A stretch of 39,735 nucleotides of DNA from a bacterium (lineage in GTDB: Bacteria > UBP14 > UBA6098 > JAFGQG01), in assembly GCA_016935765.1 (NCBI GenBank), contig JAFGQG010000026.1, forward strand, positions 1-39,735. Direction: 5' to 3'. The notes beneath the pieces are model-generated. The model made no database searches. It had not been told where the DNA came from and saw only the letters and a list, made by a program, of their open reading frames with translations. This document shows positions 7,210-15,800 of this stretch, piece after piece. The position numbers and the translations under genes were made by a program. Each line of letters opens with the position of its first letter. Positions within the stretch are counted from its first letter, which is position 1.

Positions 7210-8367
7210 TCAAACTTCTAATTTATTTAACTCTATTACTTCGCGTTTGACATTATGGTCAATTTGAAGGATAGTATCGATACTCGGATTGGAAACATGT
7301 GTATGCCGTTCCAACACCCGTTCCACTATTTCAGGGATCCGGGCAAGGTTTATACGCTTCTCTAAGAAAAGTTGCACTGCAGCTTCATTAGCGGCATTCA
7401 ATACTACCGGGAAGGAACCACCCTTATGAAGTGCTTCATAAGCTAATCTCAAACAGGGAAAACGCTTGTGATCAGGTTCATGAAAGTGTAGCTCGCTTAT
7501 TTTACTCAGGTCCAGGGATTGACATAAACCCTCCATTCGTTCCGGGTACGTCAGAGCATACTGAATGGGCAGCTTCATATCGGGTACAGATAACTGCGCT
7601 ATCTGGGAGTTATCTACGAACTCAACTATCGAATGCACTATAGATTCAGGGTGTATCAGCACTTTTATGTTTTCAGGTTGAATGTCAAACAGCCACCGCG
7701 CTTCGATAACCTCTAATCCTTTATTCATCATTGTAGCTGAATCAACACTTATCTTCTTTCCCATGCTCCAGTTCGGATGCGCTAATGTCTCTTCTATCGA
7801 AACCTTTGAAAAATCGACACCGGTACCCCAGAAGGGTCCTCCGGAAGCGGTCAGGATGAGGTTTTTGATCTCGGGGTATCTTCCACTCAAGGAAGCTTGA
7901 AGAAGCGCAGAATGCTCGCTGTCAATAGGTATAAGCTCACCGCCTTTTTTAAGCATATTTCTCATGAGATTCCCACCAATTACCAGCGATTCCTTGTTCG
8001 CAGAACACAGTCTCTTTTTATGCTCCAACGCTTCCAAACCGGGTAATAATCCGGCTGCTCCCACAACAGCGTTTACAACTATATCTATCTCATCCATTCG
8101 CACCAGGTCTAATAAACCATCTGTTCCATAAGTGATCTCTGTAGAAAAACCTTCTTCCCGTGCTATCTTCTCAAGCTTTTGATAGGTCTCTTTGTGCACA
8201 GCATTTGCTAAACGAGGTTTGAATTTCTTGATCTGGTCTATTATGATTTCAAGGTCAGAGTATGTGGATAAGGAATATACCTCAAATTCATCATTAAGAT
8301 TATTCAGCACATCAAGGGTTTGTTTACCTATAGAACCTGTTGAGCCTAATATTGCAATTTTTTTCAT
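7210..8367 (-). CDS. dxr: 1-deoxy-D-xylulose 5-phosphate reductoisomerase
   Basis: The enzyme converts 1-deoxy-D-xylulose 5-phosphate to 2-C-methyl-D-erythritol 4-phosphate using NADPH, the first committed step of the MEP isoprenoid pathway. I choose ATG 8367 (385 residues), because AAGGCGG lies 9 bases upstream; TTG 8373 would be too close to it. Seen are the NADPH loop GSTGSIG (8-14), SANKESLV (122-129), the metal ligands D149 and E151 in IDSEHSALLQ plus E219 in MNKGLEVIEA, ASGGPFWGT, HPESIVHS and NAANEAAV. All key residues are present. It is the last gene of the - strand block; the prolyl isomerase gene precedes it by about 226 bases. Confidence 0.97.
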   Translation of the reverse strand: MKKIAILGSTGSIGKQTLDVLNNLNDEFEVYSLSTYSDLEIIIDQIKKFKPRLANAVHKETYQKLEKIAREEGFSTEITYGTDGLLDLVRMDEIDIVVNAVVGAAGLLPGLEALEHKKRLCSANKESLVIGGNLMRNMLKKGGELIPIDSEHSALLQASLSGRYPEIKNLILTASGGPFWGTGVDFSKVSIEETLAHPNWSMGKKISVDSATMMNKGLEVIEARWLFDIQPENIKVLIHPESIVHSIVEFVDNSQIAQLSVPDMKLPIQYALTYPERMEGLCQSLDLSKISELHFHEPDHKRFPCLRLAYEALHKGGSFPVVLNAANEAAVQLFLEKRINLARIPEIVERVLERHTHVSNPSIDTILQIDHNVKREVIELNKLEV

Positions 8368-8403
8368 ATACAAAACCGCCTTAAATTGCCAGGTTTGGAT
8401 GCC

Positions 8404-8419
8404 TCCCGCTATAACGGGA
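8404..8419 (-). other. Short hairpin in dxr leader
   Basis: TCCCG and CGGGA flank a 6-base CTATAA, giving a GC-rich stem in the dxr leader about 37 bases upstream of the start codon. It is small and may have no function. Confidence 0.3.
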
Positions 8420-8499
8420 ACAGAAGCTTAAAGTTCGCTTCATGAAAAATACGGTCCTCTAAACTTGTGTTTTACAACCGATTCTTCTCGTTTCTAATA

Positions 8500-8546
8500 A
8501 TTTCAAACCAACACTTCCTGAAAACAATCCGTAGTGTTGGTTTGAA
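8500..8546. terminator. 15-bp perfect stem-loop between prolyl isomerase and dxr
   Basis: TTTCAAACCAACACT (8500-8514) is perfectly complementary to AGTGTTGGTTTGAAA (8532-8546), with a 17-base loop. It lies 48 bases after the prolyl isomerase stop codon on the - strand. No T-run follows on the - strand, so it may be a mRNA-stabilising or factor-assisted end rather than a standard terminator. A repeat of a binding protein is another possibility. Confidence 0.6.
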
Positions 8547-8593
8547 AACTTCCATTTTCTTATCTGTGTTTTCTTAATTTCCTGCTTTTTTCC

Positions 8594-9283
8594 CTACTTC
8601 TTCAAATATACTTTGTTCATAGTGACCGGTTCGACAGGAACATCCTGGTACATACCCTTAGTAGTAGTCGGTACTACTCTGATCTTTTCAATTACATCAA
8701 AACCACTGATTATTTTTCCAAAAACAGCATAACCGGGATTACCAGGTCTGTAATCAAGATTCGAATTATCTCTAACGTTTAGAAAGAACTGGGATGTAGC
8801 GCTGTTTGGATCATTTGTCCTCGCCATCGATATCGTGTATTTCAAGTTCTTCAATCCATTTGAAGCCTCGTTCTTAATAGGAGGTTTTGTTTGTTTTTTG
8901 TTCATTTGAGCGTCAAAACCACCACCCTGAATTACGAAAGAACTTATTATTCTATGAAAGATCAAACCGTCAAAGAAGCCCTCATTTACGTAATTTAAGA
9001 AATTCTCTACGGTTATAGGAGCCTTGTCAGGATATAATTCCAGGTCGAAATTTCCCATGCTGGTTTCAAAAACTACTACAGGATTTTCCGTAGATACTGG
9101 TGCTTTCTCCTCACTTGCCGGTTCTTCTGAAACAGCTTCCTTCTCGACTTCTGCTTCCACTTTTTCCTCCTCCTGTGTTGCTTTGATATTCTCTTTCTTA
9201 GCGCTTTCCTGCTCCTTGCAGCCATAAATAAAAATAACTCCAATAAAACAGAAGATTAACACTGCGAACAACTTCCCTTTCAC
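8594..9283 (-). CDS. Cyclophilin-type peptidyl-prolyl isomerase lipoprotein
   Basis: This 229-residue protein has a signal peptide with lipobox IYGC, so it should be lipid-anchored at Cys22. Residues 23-67 are a Glu/Lys/Ala-rich linker. The cyclophilin domain runs from about 69 to the end, with ETSMGNFDLELYPDKAPITV, FHRIISSFVIQGG (catalytic-type Arg111 and Gln119), ATSQFFLNV and YAVFGKIISGFDVIEKI. Such enzymes catalyse cis-trans isomerisation at proline and help exported proteins fold. AAGGAG precedes the ATG. Upstream are the TPR protein, the outer-membrane protein and the proline-bearing giant Ig protein, for which it could act as a folding helper; that link is inferred only from position. 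Confidence 0.93.
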   Translation of the reverse strand: MKGKLFAVLIFCFIGVIFIYGCKEQESAKKENIKATQEEEKVEAEVEKEAVSEEPASEEKAPVSTENPVVVFETSMGNFDLELYPDKAPITVENFLNYVNEGFFDGLIFHRIISSFVIQGGGFDAQMNKKQTKPPIKNEASNGLKNLKYTISMARTNDPNSATSQFFLNVRDNSNLDYRPGNPGYAVFGKIISGFDVIEKIRVVPTTTKGMYQDVPVEPVTMNKVYLKK

Positions 9284-9320
9284 AATTACTCCTTTCGGTT
9301 TAAGTTATAAATTTCTAATA

Positions 9321-9348
9321 ATAATATACTAATGTTATTGAATGTCTA
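9321..9348 (-). promoter_or_regulatory. Candidate promoter of the prolyl isomerase gene
   Basis: Reading the - strand, TAGACA (9348-9343) is followed by a 16-base spacer and TATTAT (9326-9321). The start of transcription would fall about 30 bases before the ATG at 9283. The surrounding DNA is AT-rich, so chance matches are likely. Confidence 0.35.
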
Positions 9349-9370
9349 ATAAATTATTCAAAAATGCGTT

Positions 9371-11959
9371 CTATTCTATCTCATGTGCCTTACACCTGTC
9401 AAGTTTACCACGGGCTTCTGCTACAAGACTATCCTCGTTGGAAATCTCAACAATTTCACCAAACAACTGGCAAGCCTCAACCAACCTGTTTTCCTTTAAT
9501 AATATATCGCCCAATTTTAACATAAGATATGGTTTCTCTTCAAGAGGAAATTGCTCCTCCTTCAAGCTTGTTTTATAATAATCTATACTTTCATCATTCA
9601 TTCCCAGTTCAGCATAACCATCGCCGATAAGCTTTAACACCATATATTTATTCTCTCCCAGATACTTTTCCTGGTTTTCTTTGGCATATTGAACTCCATC
9701 TTCGATTCTTCCTTCCTTGAAATAGCTTAATATAATATCAAGAAAGGCTTCATTATCTATGTAAAGGCTATCTTCAATATATGCATTCGAGTATGATTCA
9801 TTACTCTCGGATAGGACTTGCCTGTAAAACTCCCTGCCTTCGTCATATTTACCCTGCCCAATATAAATGCTACCAATCCCGTAAAGGGCATCCAGTTTTT
9901 GCAAAGAACCGGAATAATACTTGACGATTTTTTGATAATATGATAAACTTTTATCGTTTTTGCCTTCTTTATTATACCAATTGCCAAGCAGCAATAACCC
10001 GATCGGTGCCTTCGGATGATCGGGTATTTCCCCAAACAAGGTCGTTATATTCTCTTCAGCAGCGGAAATATCTCCAACATCAAGGTAACAAATGCTTAAG
10101 TAATAAATAGCCTCTCCCCAGAGACTGTCAGAATAATCCTGTTTTAATATGGTATTATAAACATAAATAGCTTCTTCATATTCCTTGTTATTTATTAATG
10201 CCTCACCCAGTTCAAAAAGAATCTTGTTGCTGTACGGACTATCCGGATGCTTTTGAACAAACCTCTCGCTCATTTCGATTGGATTTTCATATTCCCCGCG
10301 CTTTAACCTTGCCCTTTCAGCTAAAAGATAAACTCTGTCCATGTCATCTTGAACAAGATTGAAACGGTCCAGGGAATCAGCAATTTCAACTACTTTATCA
10401 TAGCTGCTTTCATTGAAGTATAATTCAGTCGCTTCAATTAATGAGCTATGCGCGTATTTGCTTTTTGGATAGTTATAACTGAGTCTAAGGAATGCTTCTG
10501 CTGCCTTGTCAAAGCTCTCCAGTCTTTTCCAGGACCTTGCTATCAGATACTGAGCTTCATCTCCATATTTAGGCTTTGAGTAATTGTCCAAATAGCTTGT
10601 GAAGCTGGATACTGCTTTTTTATAGTCTTTGCTTAAGTAATATGATTTCGCATAGAGAAATGCCGCGTATTCAGTAAAACCTCTCCTTTCAGATTTTTTA
10701 ACCACATCGAAACACTTTTTTGCCTGGCTATATTTCGCCTGTCTGTAGAGAGACCATCCTAATCCATAATTAATGTCTATCACGTAACGGTTCGCCAGGT
10801 CTAAAGCCAGCTTGTAATACTTTTCAGCTTGATTGTAATCCCTTAATGTATAATAACTTTCAGCGATAAAAAACAATAACTCCTCTTTAAGTTTGGGGTC
10901 AGAACATTTATCAAGACTTTTTAGATAATAGGATAAAGCGCTGTCATAATCCTCTTTAACATACTGAGTATAACCCAATCTAAAATAAAAATCACTTGCA
11001 TAATTACCTTTCAAACTGTCTATGCTGTTTATGTTGCTATTTGTATTATAGTCGGTTATAAGCGAAATAATATTTTCGTAATATTCAATGTCTTTTTTAT
11101 ATGAATTTAGACCTAATTCTCTTAATTTAGTGAATGAATCTATAGATTTTTCATAGTTTTCTGATTTGTAATAAACAATACCCAGTAAGAATAGTGCTTC
11201 GTCTATCCACCAGTGAGCTTCTTTCCTTTTGCTTCTATTATAGAAATCAACAGCTTTTTCAAGGTAGTGAATAGCTGAATTGCGGGCGTTAACCTTGTAT
11301 TTTATCAATCCAAGATTATAAAGTAATTCCCCTTCCAGGACACTATTTGGAAATTCTTTAGTGCCTTCCAGAAAGATGTCTGTAGCCTTATTGTAATCAC
11401 CTAATTCGGAATAACATAGACCCAGAAGATATCTGCCTTTGAGTTTTAATAAAGCATGTATTTCCGTTCTTGCGAGAAGCTTCTCTAAAAATGTTATCGA
11501 GCCTTGAATATCGTAATGCTTAAACAGATAATCAGCATACCAGAATTGACCCCAGCTAAGGTCATCCTCGTATTGAAAGATATATTTTATGTAATCATAT
11601 TGCTGGCTTTCGGACAAAGATAAACCAAGCCAGAATGCCACCCATTCAGATTCGTTTGGGGTTAATTCGCATCTAAATACTTCAGCGAATGCGTTAGAAG
11701 CAGCAATATATCGTTTCTGTTTTACTGTATAATACCCTTTAAGAAAATGGAGTTGCTTCCACTCGGAATTGTCAAACTCATAAGGATTAATGTGTTTTAG
11801 ATAAGGATTAAAGTTTTGTTTCCCCGTGGTCAGGTCCTTTAATTGCTCTAACTCAAGCGTTAATGAAAATGTTTCGGCTGAAAAAAATAAGATCAAAGCC
11901 AGGGAAAGCGTCCCCAGTATATATTTTTTTTTGAGATAGGTTAGTTTTTTAAAGCTCAT
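9371..11959 (-). CDS. Exported protein of tandem TPR repeats (862 residues)
   Basis: An N-terminal basic stretch (KKLTYLKKK) and hydrophobic core to about residue 32 look like a signal peptide without a lipobox, so the protein should lie in the periplasm or be associated with the outer membrane. The remainder is an almost continuous array of roughly 34-residue tetratricopeptide repeats, for example GDYNKATDIFLEGTKEFPNS, DYDSALSYYLKSLDKC and GKYDEGREFYRQVL, similar in style to BamD/YbgF-type TPR proteins but far longer. No catalytic domain is seen. Its ATG directly follows the stop of the upstream outer-membrane protein gene (TAA then ATG), so the two are translationally coupled and may form a complex. 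Base composition is AT-rich, unlike the giant gene nearby. Confidence 0.85.
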   Translation of the reverse strand: MSFKKLTYLKKKYILGTLSLALILFFSAETFSLTLELEQLKDLTTGKQNFNPYLKHINPYEFDNSEWKQLHFLKGYYTVKQKRYIAASNAFAEVFRCELTPNESEWVAFWLGLSLSESQQYDYIKYIFQYEDDLSWGQFWYADYLFKHYDIQGSITFLEKLLARTEIHALLKLKGRYLLGLCYSELGDYNKATDIFLEGTKEFPNSVLEGELLYNLGLIKYKVNARNSAIHYLEKAVDFYNRSKRKEAHWWIDEALFLLGIVYYKSENYEKSIDSFTKLRELGLNSYKKDIEYYENIISLITDYNTNSNINSIDSLKGNYASDFYFRLGYTQYVKEDYDSALSYYLKSLDKCSDPKLKEELLFFIAESYYTLRDYNQAEKYYKLALDLANRYVIDINYGLGWSLYRQAKYSQAKKCFDVVKKSERRGFTEYAAFLYAKSYYLSKDYKKAVSSFTSYLDNYSKPKYGDEAQYLIARSWKRLESFDKAAEAFLRLSYNYPKSKYAHSSLIEATELYFNESSYDKVVEIADSLDRFNLVQDDMDRVYLLAERARLKRGEYENPIEMSERFVQKHPDSPYSNKILFELGEALINNKEYEEAIYVYNTILKQDYSDSLWGEAIYYLSICYLDVGDISAAEENITTLFGEIPDHPKAPIGLLLLGNWYNKEGKNDKSLSYYQKIVKYYSGSLQKLDALYGIGSIYIGQGKYDEGREFYRQVLSESNESYSNAYIEDSLYIDNEAFLDIILSYFKEGRIEDGVQYAKENQEKYLGENKYMVLKLIGDGYAELGMNDESIDYYKTSLKEEQFPLEEKPYLMLKLGDILLKENRLVEACQLFGEIVEISNEDSLVAEARGKLDRCKAHEIE

Positions 11960-12742
11960 TTACCTTGATTGACTAATTCCAAATGTTAACGTAGTCTGGT
12001 CCTTGTTCCATGGTATCAACTCGAAGGAGAGAATGATTTTTGCTGGTAGCATAAGGTCCATTCCTATGACTGGCTTGGGCCATTGAGTCGGGTCAGCAAA
12101 ATATGCTGTCTGATCGAAGAACTTGGTATATTCGCTGGATAGGTCCTCTTTCCTGAAAGCCCCCCTGTCAACTCTGCCATTGATGTAAAACCACTCTAAT
12201 CCAACATACGGGATGATCTGTTTGTACTGCATTGAACAGTATGCGCCTATCATATATTCCTGCCATCTATAATCACTTTTCCATAGCCAGTATCTTCCCT
12301 CCTTCACTTCGCCTTTTGACATGTGGGTGAAGAAAAGCGCGGTAGCATAGCAACGGACGATGTATTCTCCGGTGGACTCGACCGCAAAGTCATAATAGTG
12401 CACCTTTGTTCCAAATCCTAATGCTAATTCCCAGCTCCCGTTATAGTTCTCCAGTGTGATCGGGTCCGGGGACGTGAAATTGAGATCCGCTGACCCCAAT
12501 AAGCCGAAAAGCTCCCAGCCTGTGTATGGACAATAACTGGGCTTTACGAGCACACGGTTGGATTTGATTTTGAAATCCGGTCCACCATCACCCTTGATCA
12601 TTCTCTTCGCAAAGGTGTATTCGCCTGAGAACCTCAAAGCCCCTTTTAAAAGGGATGGGGTTGGATTTGCCAGAGAATAGGCATAAATATGTGAACCGAA
12701 TAATAAAATGATCAGAAAAATTATACAGACTCTTATCCGCAT
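11960..12742 (-). CDS. Probable outer-membrane protein, family not recognised
   Basis: I place the start at ATG 12742 (260 residues), as AAGGAG lies 7 bases upstream; TTG 12748 would be one base from that site. Residues 1-21 form a signal peptide (MRIRVCIIFLIILLFG, then HIYA). The mature part alternates polar and aromatic residues in short strands (WELALGFGTKVHYYDF, EYMIGAYCSMQYKQIIPYVGLEWFYING, AKIILSFELIPW), and ends in TLTFGISQSR, as in small beta-barrel proteins, but a canonical terminal aromatic is absent. I do not recognise the family. It sits between the giant surface protein (123 bases upstream) and the coupled TPR gene, which suggests a role in surface display or anchoring; this is inference. 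Confidence 0.75.
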   Translation of the reverse strand: MRIRVCIIFLIILLFGSHIYAYSLANPTPSLLKGALRFSGEYTFAKRMIKGDGGPDFKIKSNRVLVKPSYCPYTGWELFGLLGSADLNFTSPDPITLENYNGSWELALGFGTKVHYYDFAVESTGEYIVRCYATALFFTHMSKGEVKEGRYWLWKSDYRWQEYMIGAYCSMQYKQIIPYVGLEWFYINGRVDRGAFRKEDLSSEYTKFFDQTAYFADPTQWPKPVIGMDLMLPAKIILSFELIPWNKDQTTLTFGISQSR

Positions 12743-12743
12743 A

Positions 12744-12761
12744 TCCAAACTCCTTTTTGGA
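12744..12761 (-). promoter_or_regulatory. Hairpin presenting the ribosome-binding site in its loop
   Basis: On the - strand TCCAAA (12761-12756) pairs perfectly with TTTGGA (12749-12744), leaving AAGGAG as the six-base loop. The start codon follows 1 base after the stem. An alternative pairing, CTCC with GGAG, would instead hide the ribosome site. The two folds exclude each other, so this could be a simple translational switch. Confidence 0.4.
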
Positions 12762-12782
12762 GATTAAATAATCAAATACTAT

Positions 12783-12862
12783 TTTGCCATTTAGGCAAAT
12801 ATTTTTTTTATTTTATTCTACGCTTTCTAAAATTCCTTTCGATTTCAAGTTCATGTTGAAAT
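12783..12862. other. Hairpins in the spacer after the giant gene
   Basis: Two small inverted repeats lie between the giant gene and the outer-membrane protein gene: ATTTCAA (12842-12848) with TTGAAAT (12856-12862), immediately after the giant stop, and TTTGCC (12783-12788) with GGCAAA (12794-12799). Neither is followed by a T-run on the - strand, so read-through into the next two genes is likely. The second hairpin has a long T-rich run on its + strand side only. Confidence 0.4.
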
Positions 12863-12865
12863 TTG

Positions 12866-15800
12866 TTAATCATTTATTTCAAGATTCTTTTTAGGCAATA
12901 TAAAGGTACTGTTTGTTCTCGGTTCCTCAGCATTTTCTTCAGGAGTTTGAGATTCATGGGAGCGCGGTTGCTCGACAGGCGAGAATCCTTCTCTCTCGTC
13001 ATCAGCAATTCTCTTGGTCATACCAAATGTTATGTCGTCGCTGAAGAGTACTCCGCCCGAGAATATAACGCTGATAAAGGCAGTGTGATCGGAACTGTCA
13101 GCCGGAATACCCGGGGCAGTTAATGTAACAATTGCGAGACCTATGCCATTCGTCACAGGATCGGTGGGAGTTATTGTAGCAGCGCCGTCACTGCAGGAGA
13201 CCGTTAACGAATCACCGCAGATAGGATTGCCATATTCATCCTTGATCCTTATGCTTATCGGCGCAGTAGCGCCGTAGGGCAGCCTGCTGGGAGTTGTAAT
13301 GTTTGAATTATCCTCATCAGATGCCCCGTTAAATAATACCATGGTATCCTGGTCTCCGGCAAACCCCGCGGTAGCGTAAATGTAATCCTTATATACTTTA
13401 TTACTGGCGCAATATTGATCCTGACTGACAGTTACACTGGTGTAAGTCCCAACAGCGTAACTTCCATAGCATTCATTCTGAGTAAGTATTGGCGTAGTTA
13501 TAGTTCCTTTAAGAGCGTCTAAGGATATGTTAAGATCATCGATCACCGGGTTACCGTTTACATCGTATGCCCACACCCAGACATCTGATTCGGAGCTTCC
13601 GTCAGCGTCGATGTACCGGGATACCGGCTCAATTCTCAGACTGTCTATCGGACCTGAATTAAAGAACCATACAGTATCTAGAGCAATATGACTACCTGCC
13701 CCTCGGCTTTCTCCAATAACCAATACGCGTCCGTCGCCACGCGGATCAGAGCTGAACCAGCGTGTGACTGCAAAGCCTGAGTCGCCAGTCGTAGTCGCGC
13801 TTCCGATAACCTCGCCTTCATCCGTTGTGAACCAGACGGCAGTACCCGGAGCAACAGGGTTCTCAAAACTATCCGATACTATCGCTGTTATTGTATTACC
13901 AACACCATCGAAGTCCCAGCCTCTTACGTTGCACTCTTCACTTGATAAAGATATATGATAGGGTAGTCCACTGCTGATGACTATTCTCGGCGCACGGGAA
14001 GAAACAGTTGAACTGAGAGCATCCAACCGGACTGTGCCGGGCATCGTGCCAGCGCGCAATGTAACAGAAGCCCTGCCGTTCATTGTATAAACCGTGTCGG
14101 ACTTCAGAGAATCTGTAGGATTCACCGGGTCGAAATACGGACGCTGCTCACCGGTGGTTCCGGGATAGTTGACCAGCTCAAACCAGATCTGCGTGCTGTC
14201 CGGTACAAAATTGTTGTAGATATCGTAAACACTTACCTGTAAGACCGAATGATCGATCTCGCCAGCGCCTCTGACGTATATAAACGTGTCTGAGACGTCT
14301 ATCTCCATTGTATGCGGCTCCCTGGCGTAAAGAATTACATGAATACTGTCATGCGCGGTGTCTGACCTTGCGCTTAACCAGGCAAGCCCAGCTTGTAACC
14401 CGGGAGTGAACTCGGTCACGAAATAACCGGAGTCGTCTGTTGAAATAACCCAATCGGCAAGACTGCCGAAGTCGCGGTCATTCAAGTCAAGTGTGACAAT
14501 GGTTCCCGGGGCAACCGGGTTATCCCCATCATCAAGGACTTCGCCGGTCAGGGTGATCGTCCTGCTGCTGCCGACTGATATAGTATCGCCAGTAGTCCAC
14601 AGGTTGATCGATGCCGGTCTCCCAGCTTCGTACGTCACCGCGACGTAAGCAGTGCCCTCGCGGCAAATCGCCATGATAGTGTCTACACCCGCGGTGTCGG
14701 CACTAACCAGGATGGCATGCGCGTATCCCAGGTGTGTAGTATCGAACGGAGTGATCGCCCCTAATTGCGTATAGAAAAATACTGACAGACCGTCGGAAAT
14801 CGGGTGCCCAAGAGTATCCCTGACGAATGCCGTTATATTTGATGTTGAAACGCCGTTGGCAGGTAATCCTCTCGGGTTGGCTGTTAAAGTGATGTTCCCG
14901 ACCGGCGGAGCATTGTAACGTACTCCAAGGTAAGCAACCGCTGAACCGCATTCAGCTTTCAATTGCGTGATACCTCTTCTCCGGGGCGCCATTATCTGAA
15001 ATGCGACCTCGCCACTGTCATTCGTAATTCCCTCAATCGGTAGAACCATTCCCAGATCAAGTGTGAAAGTAACATATTCACCTGATACAACATTTCCAAA
15101 TGCGTCTTCTACGTTTGCAGTAACCCAGATAGTGTCTAAACCGTTTCCCTGCAGAGAGACAGAGCTTATTCGAACATCACTTGTGTCGAAATGGATTGCG
15201 GCAGGAGCGCCGGAATGGAAATAAACGTCCAGCGTGTCACTTGGAATGTTGCCGCCGCCTCCAGTATCGACCTCCGCCCAAACGTAGGTTGTACCAACAT
15301 TTGCGCTTTGTAACTGTACTGTCGCGTAACCATCCTCTGTACTCGCCCAGGTCGGGAAGAGAATAGCTGAATTGCCTCTCTGCCCGAAACGAACACCCGT
15401 TCCGTCAGTTATAGGATTGCCAAGGGTATCCAGGACTAACGCGGTAACATCGGTACTCGTTACTCCATCAGCTGGGAGATACCTTTGCGGTATATTAAGC
15501 AGTACAACCCCAACATCGGTAGCAAGAAGTTCAATCTGGACGACACCTGTAGCTCCGCTGTAAGTTCCGGTTACAGTAGCCAGTCCAGGGATATTTCGCG
15601 CTCTGAGAATGATAAAACATTCACCCGAATCGTTGGTTACCGCTGATGGAGTGATCGTTGCAATATCTGATGGATTCACCGAGAATGCTATAACATAGCC
15701 TGGTCCAACCCTGTTGTTGAAGTTATCCTCAACAACTGCAAATATCGTATCCCTGTCGACCATATTTGCTACTATCTGGTCGGTTGCAGCTGTCAGCCTT

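Noticed and set aside
12783..12799. Intrinsic terminator after the giant gene
   Set aside because: The 6-bp hairpin has its T-run only on the + strand side, and no + strand gene precedes it.
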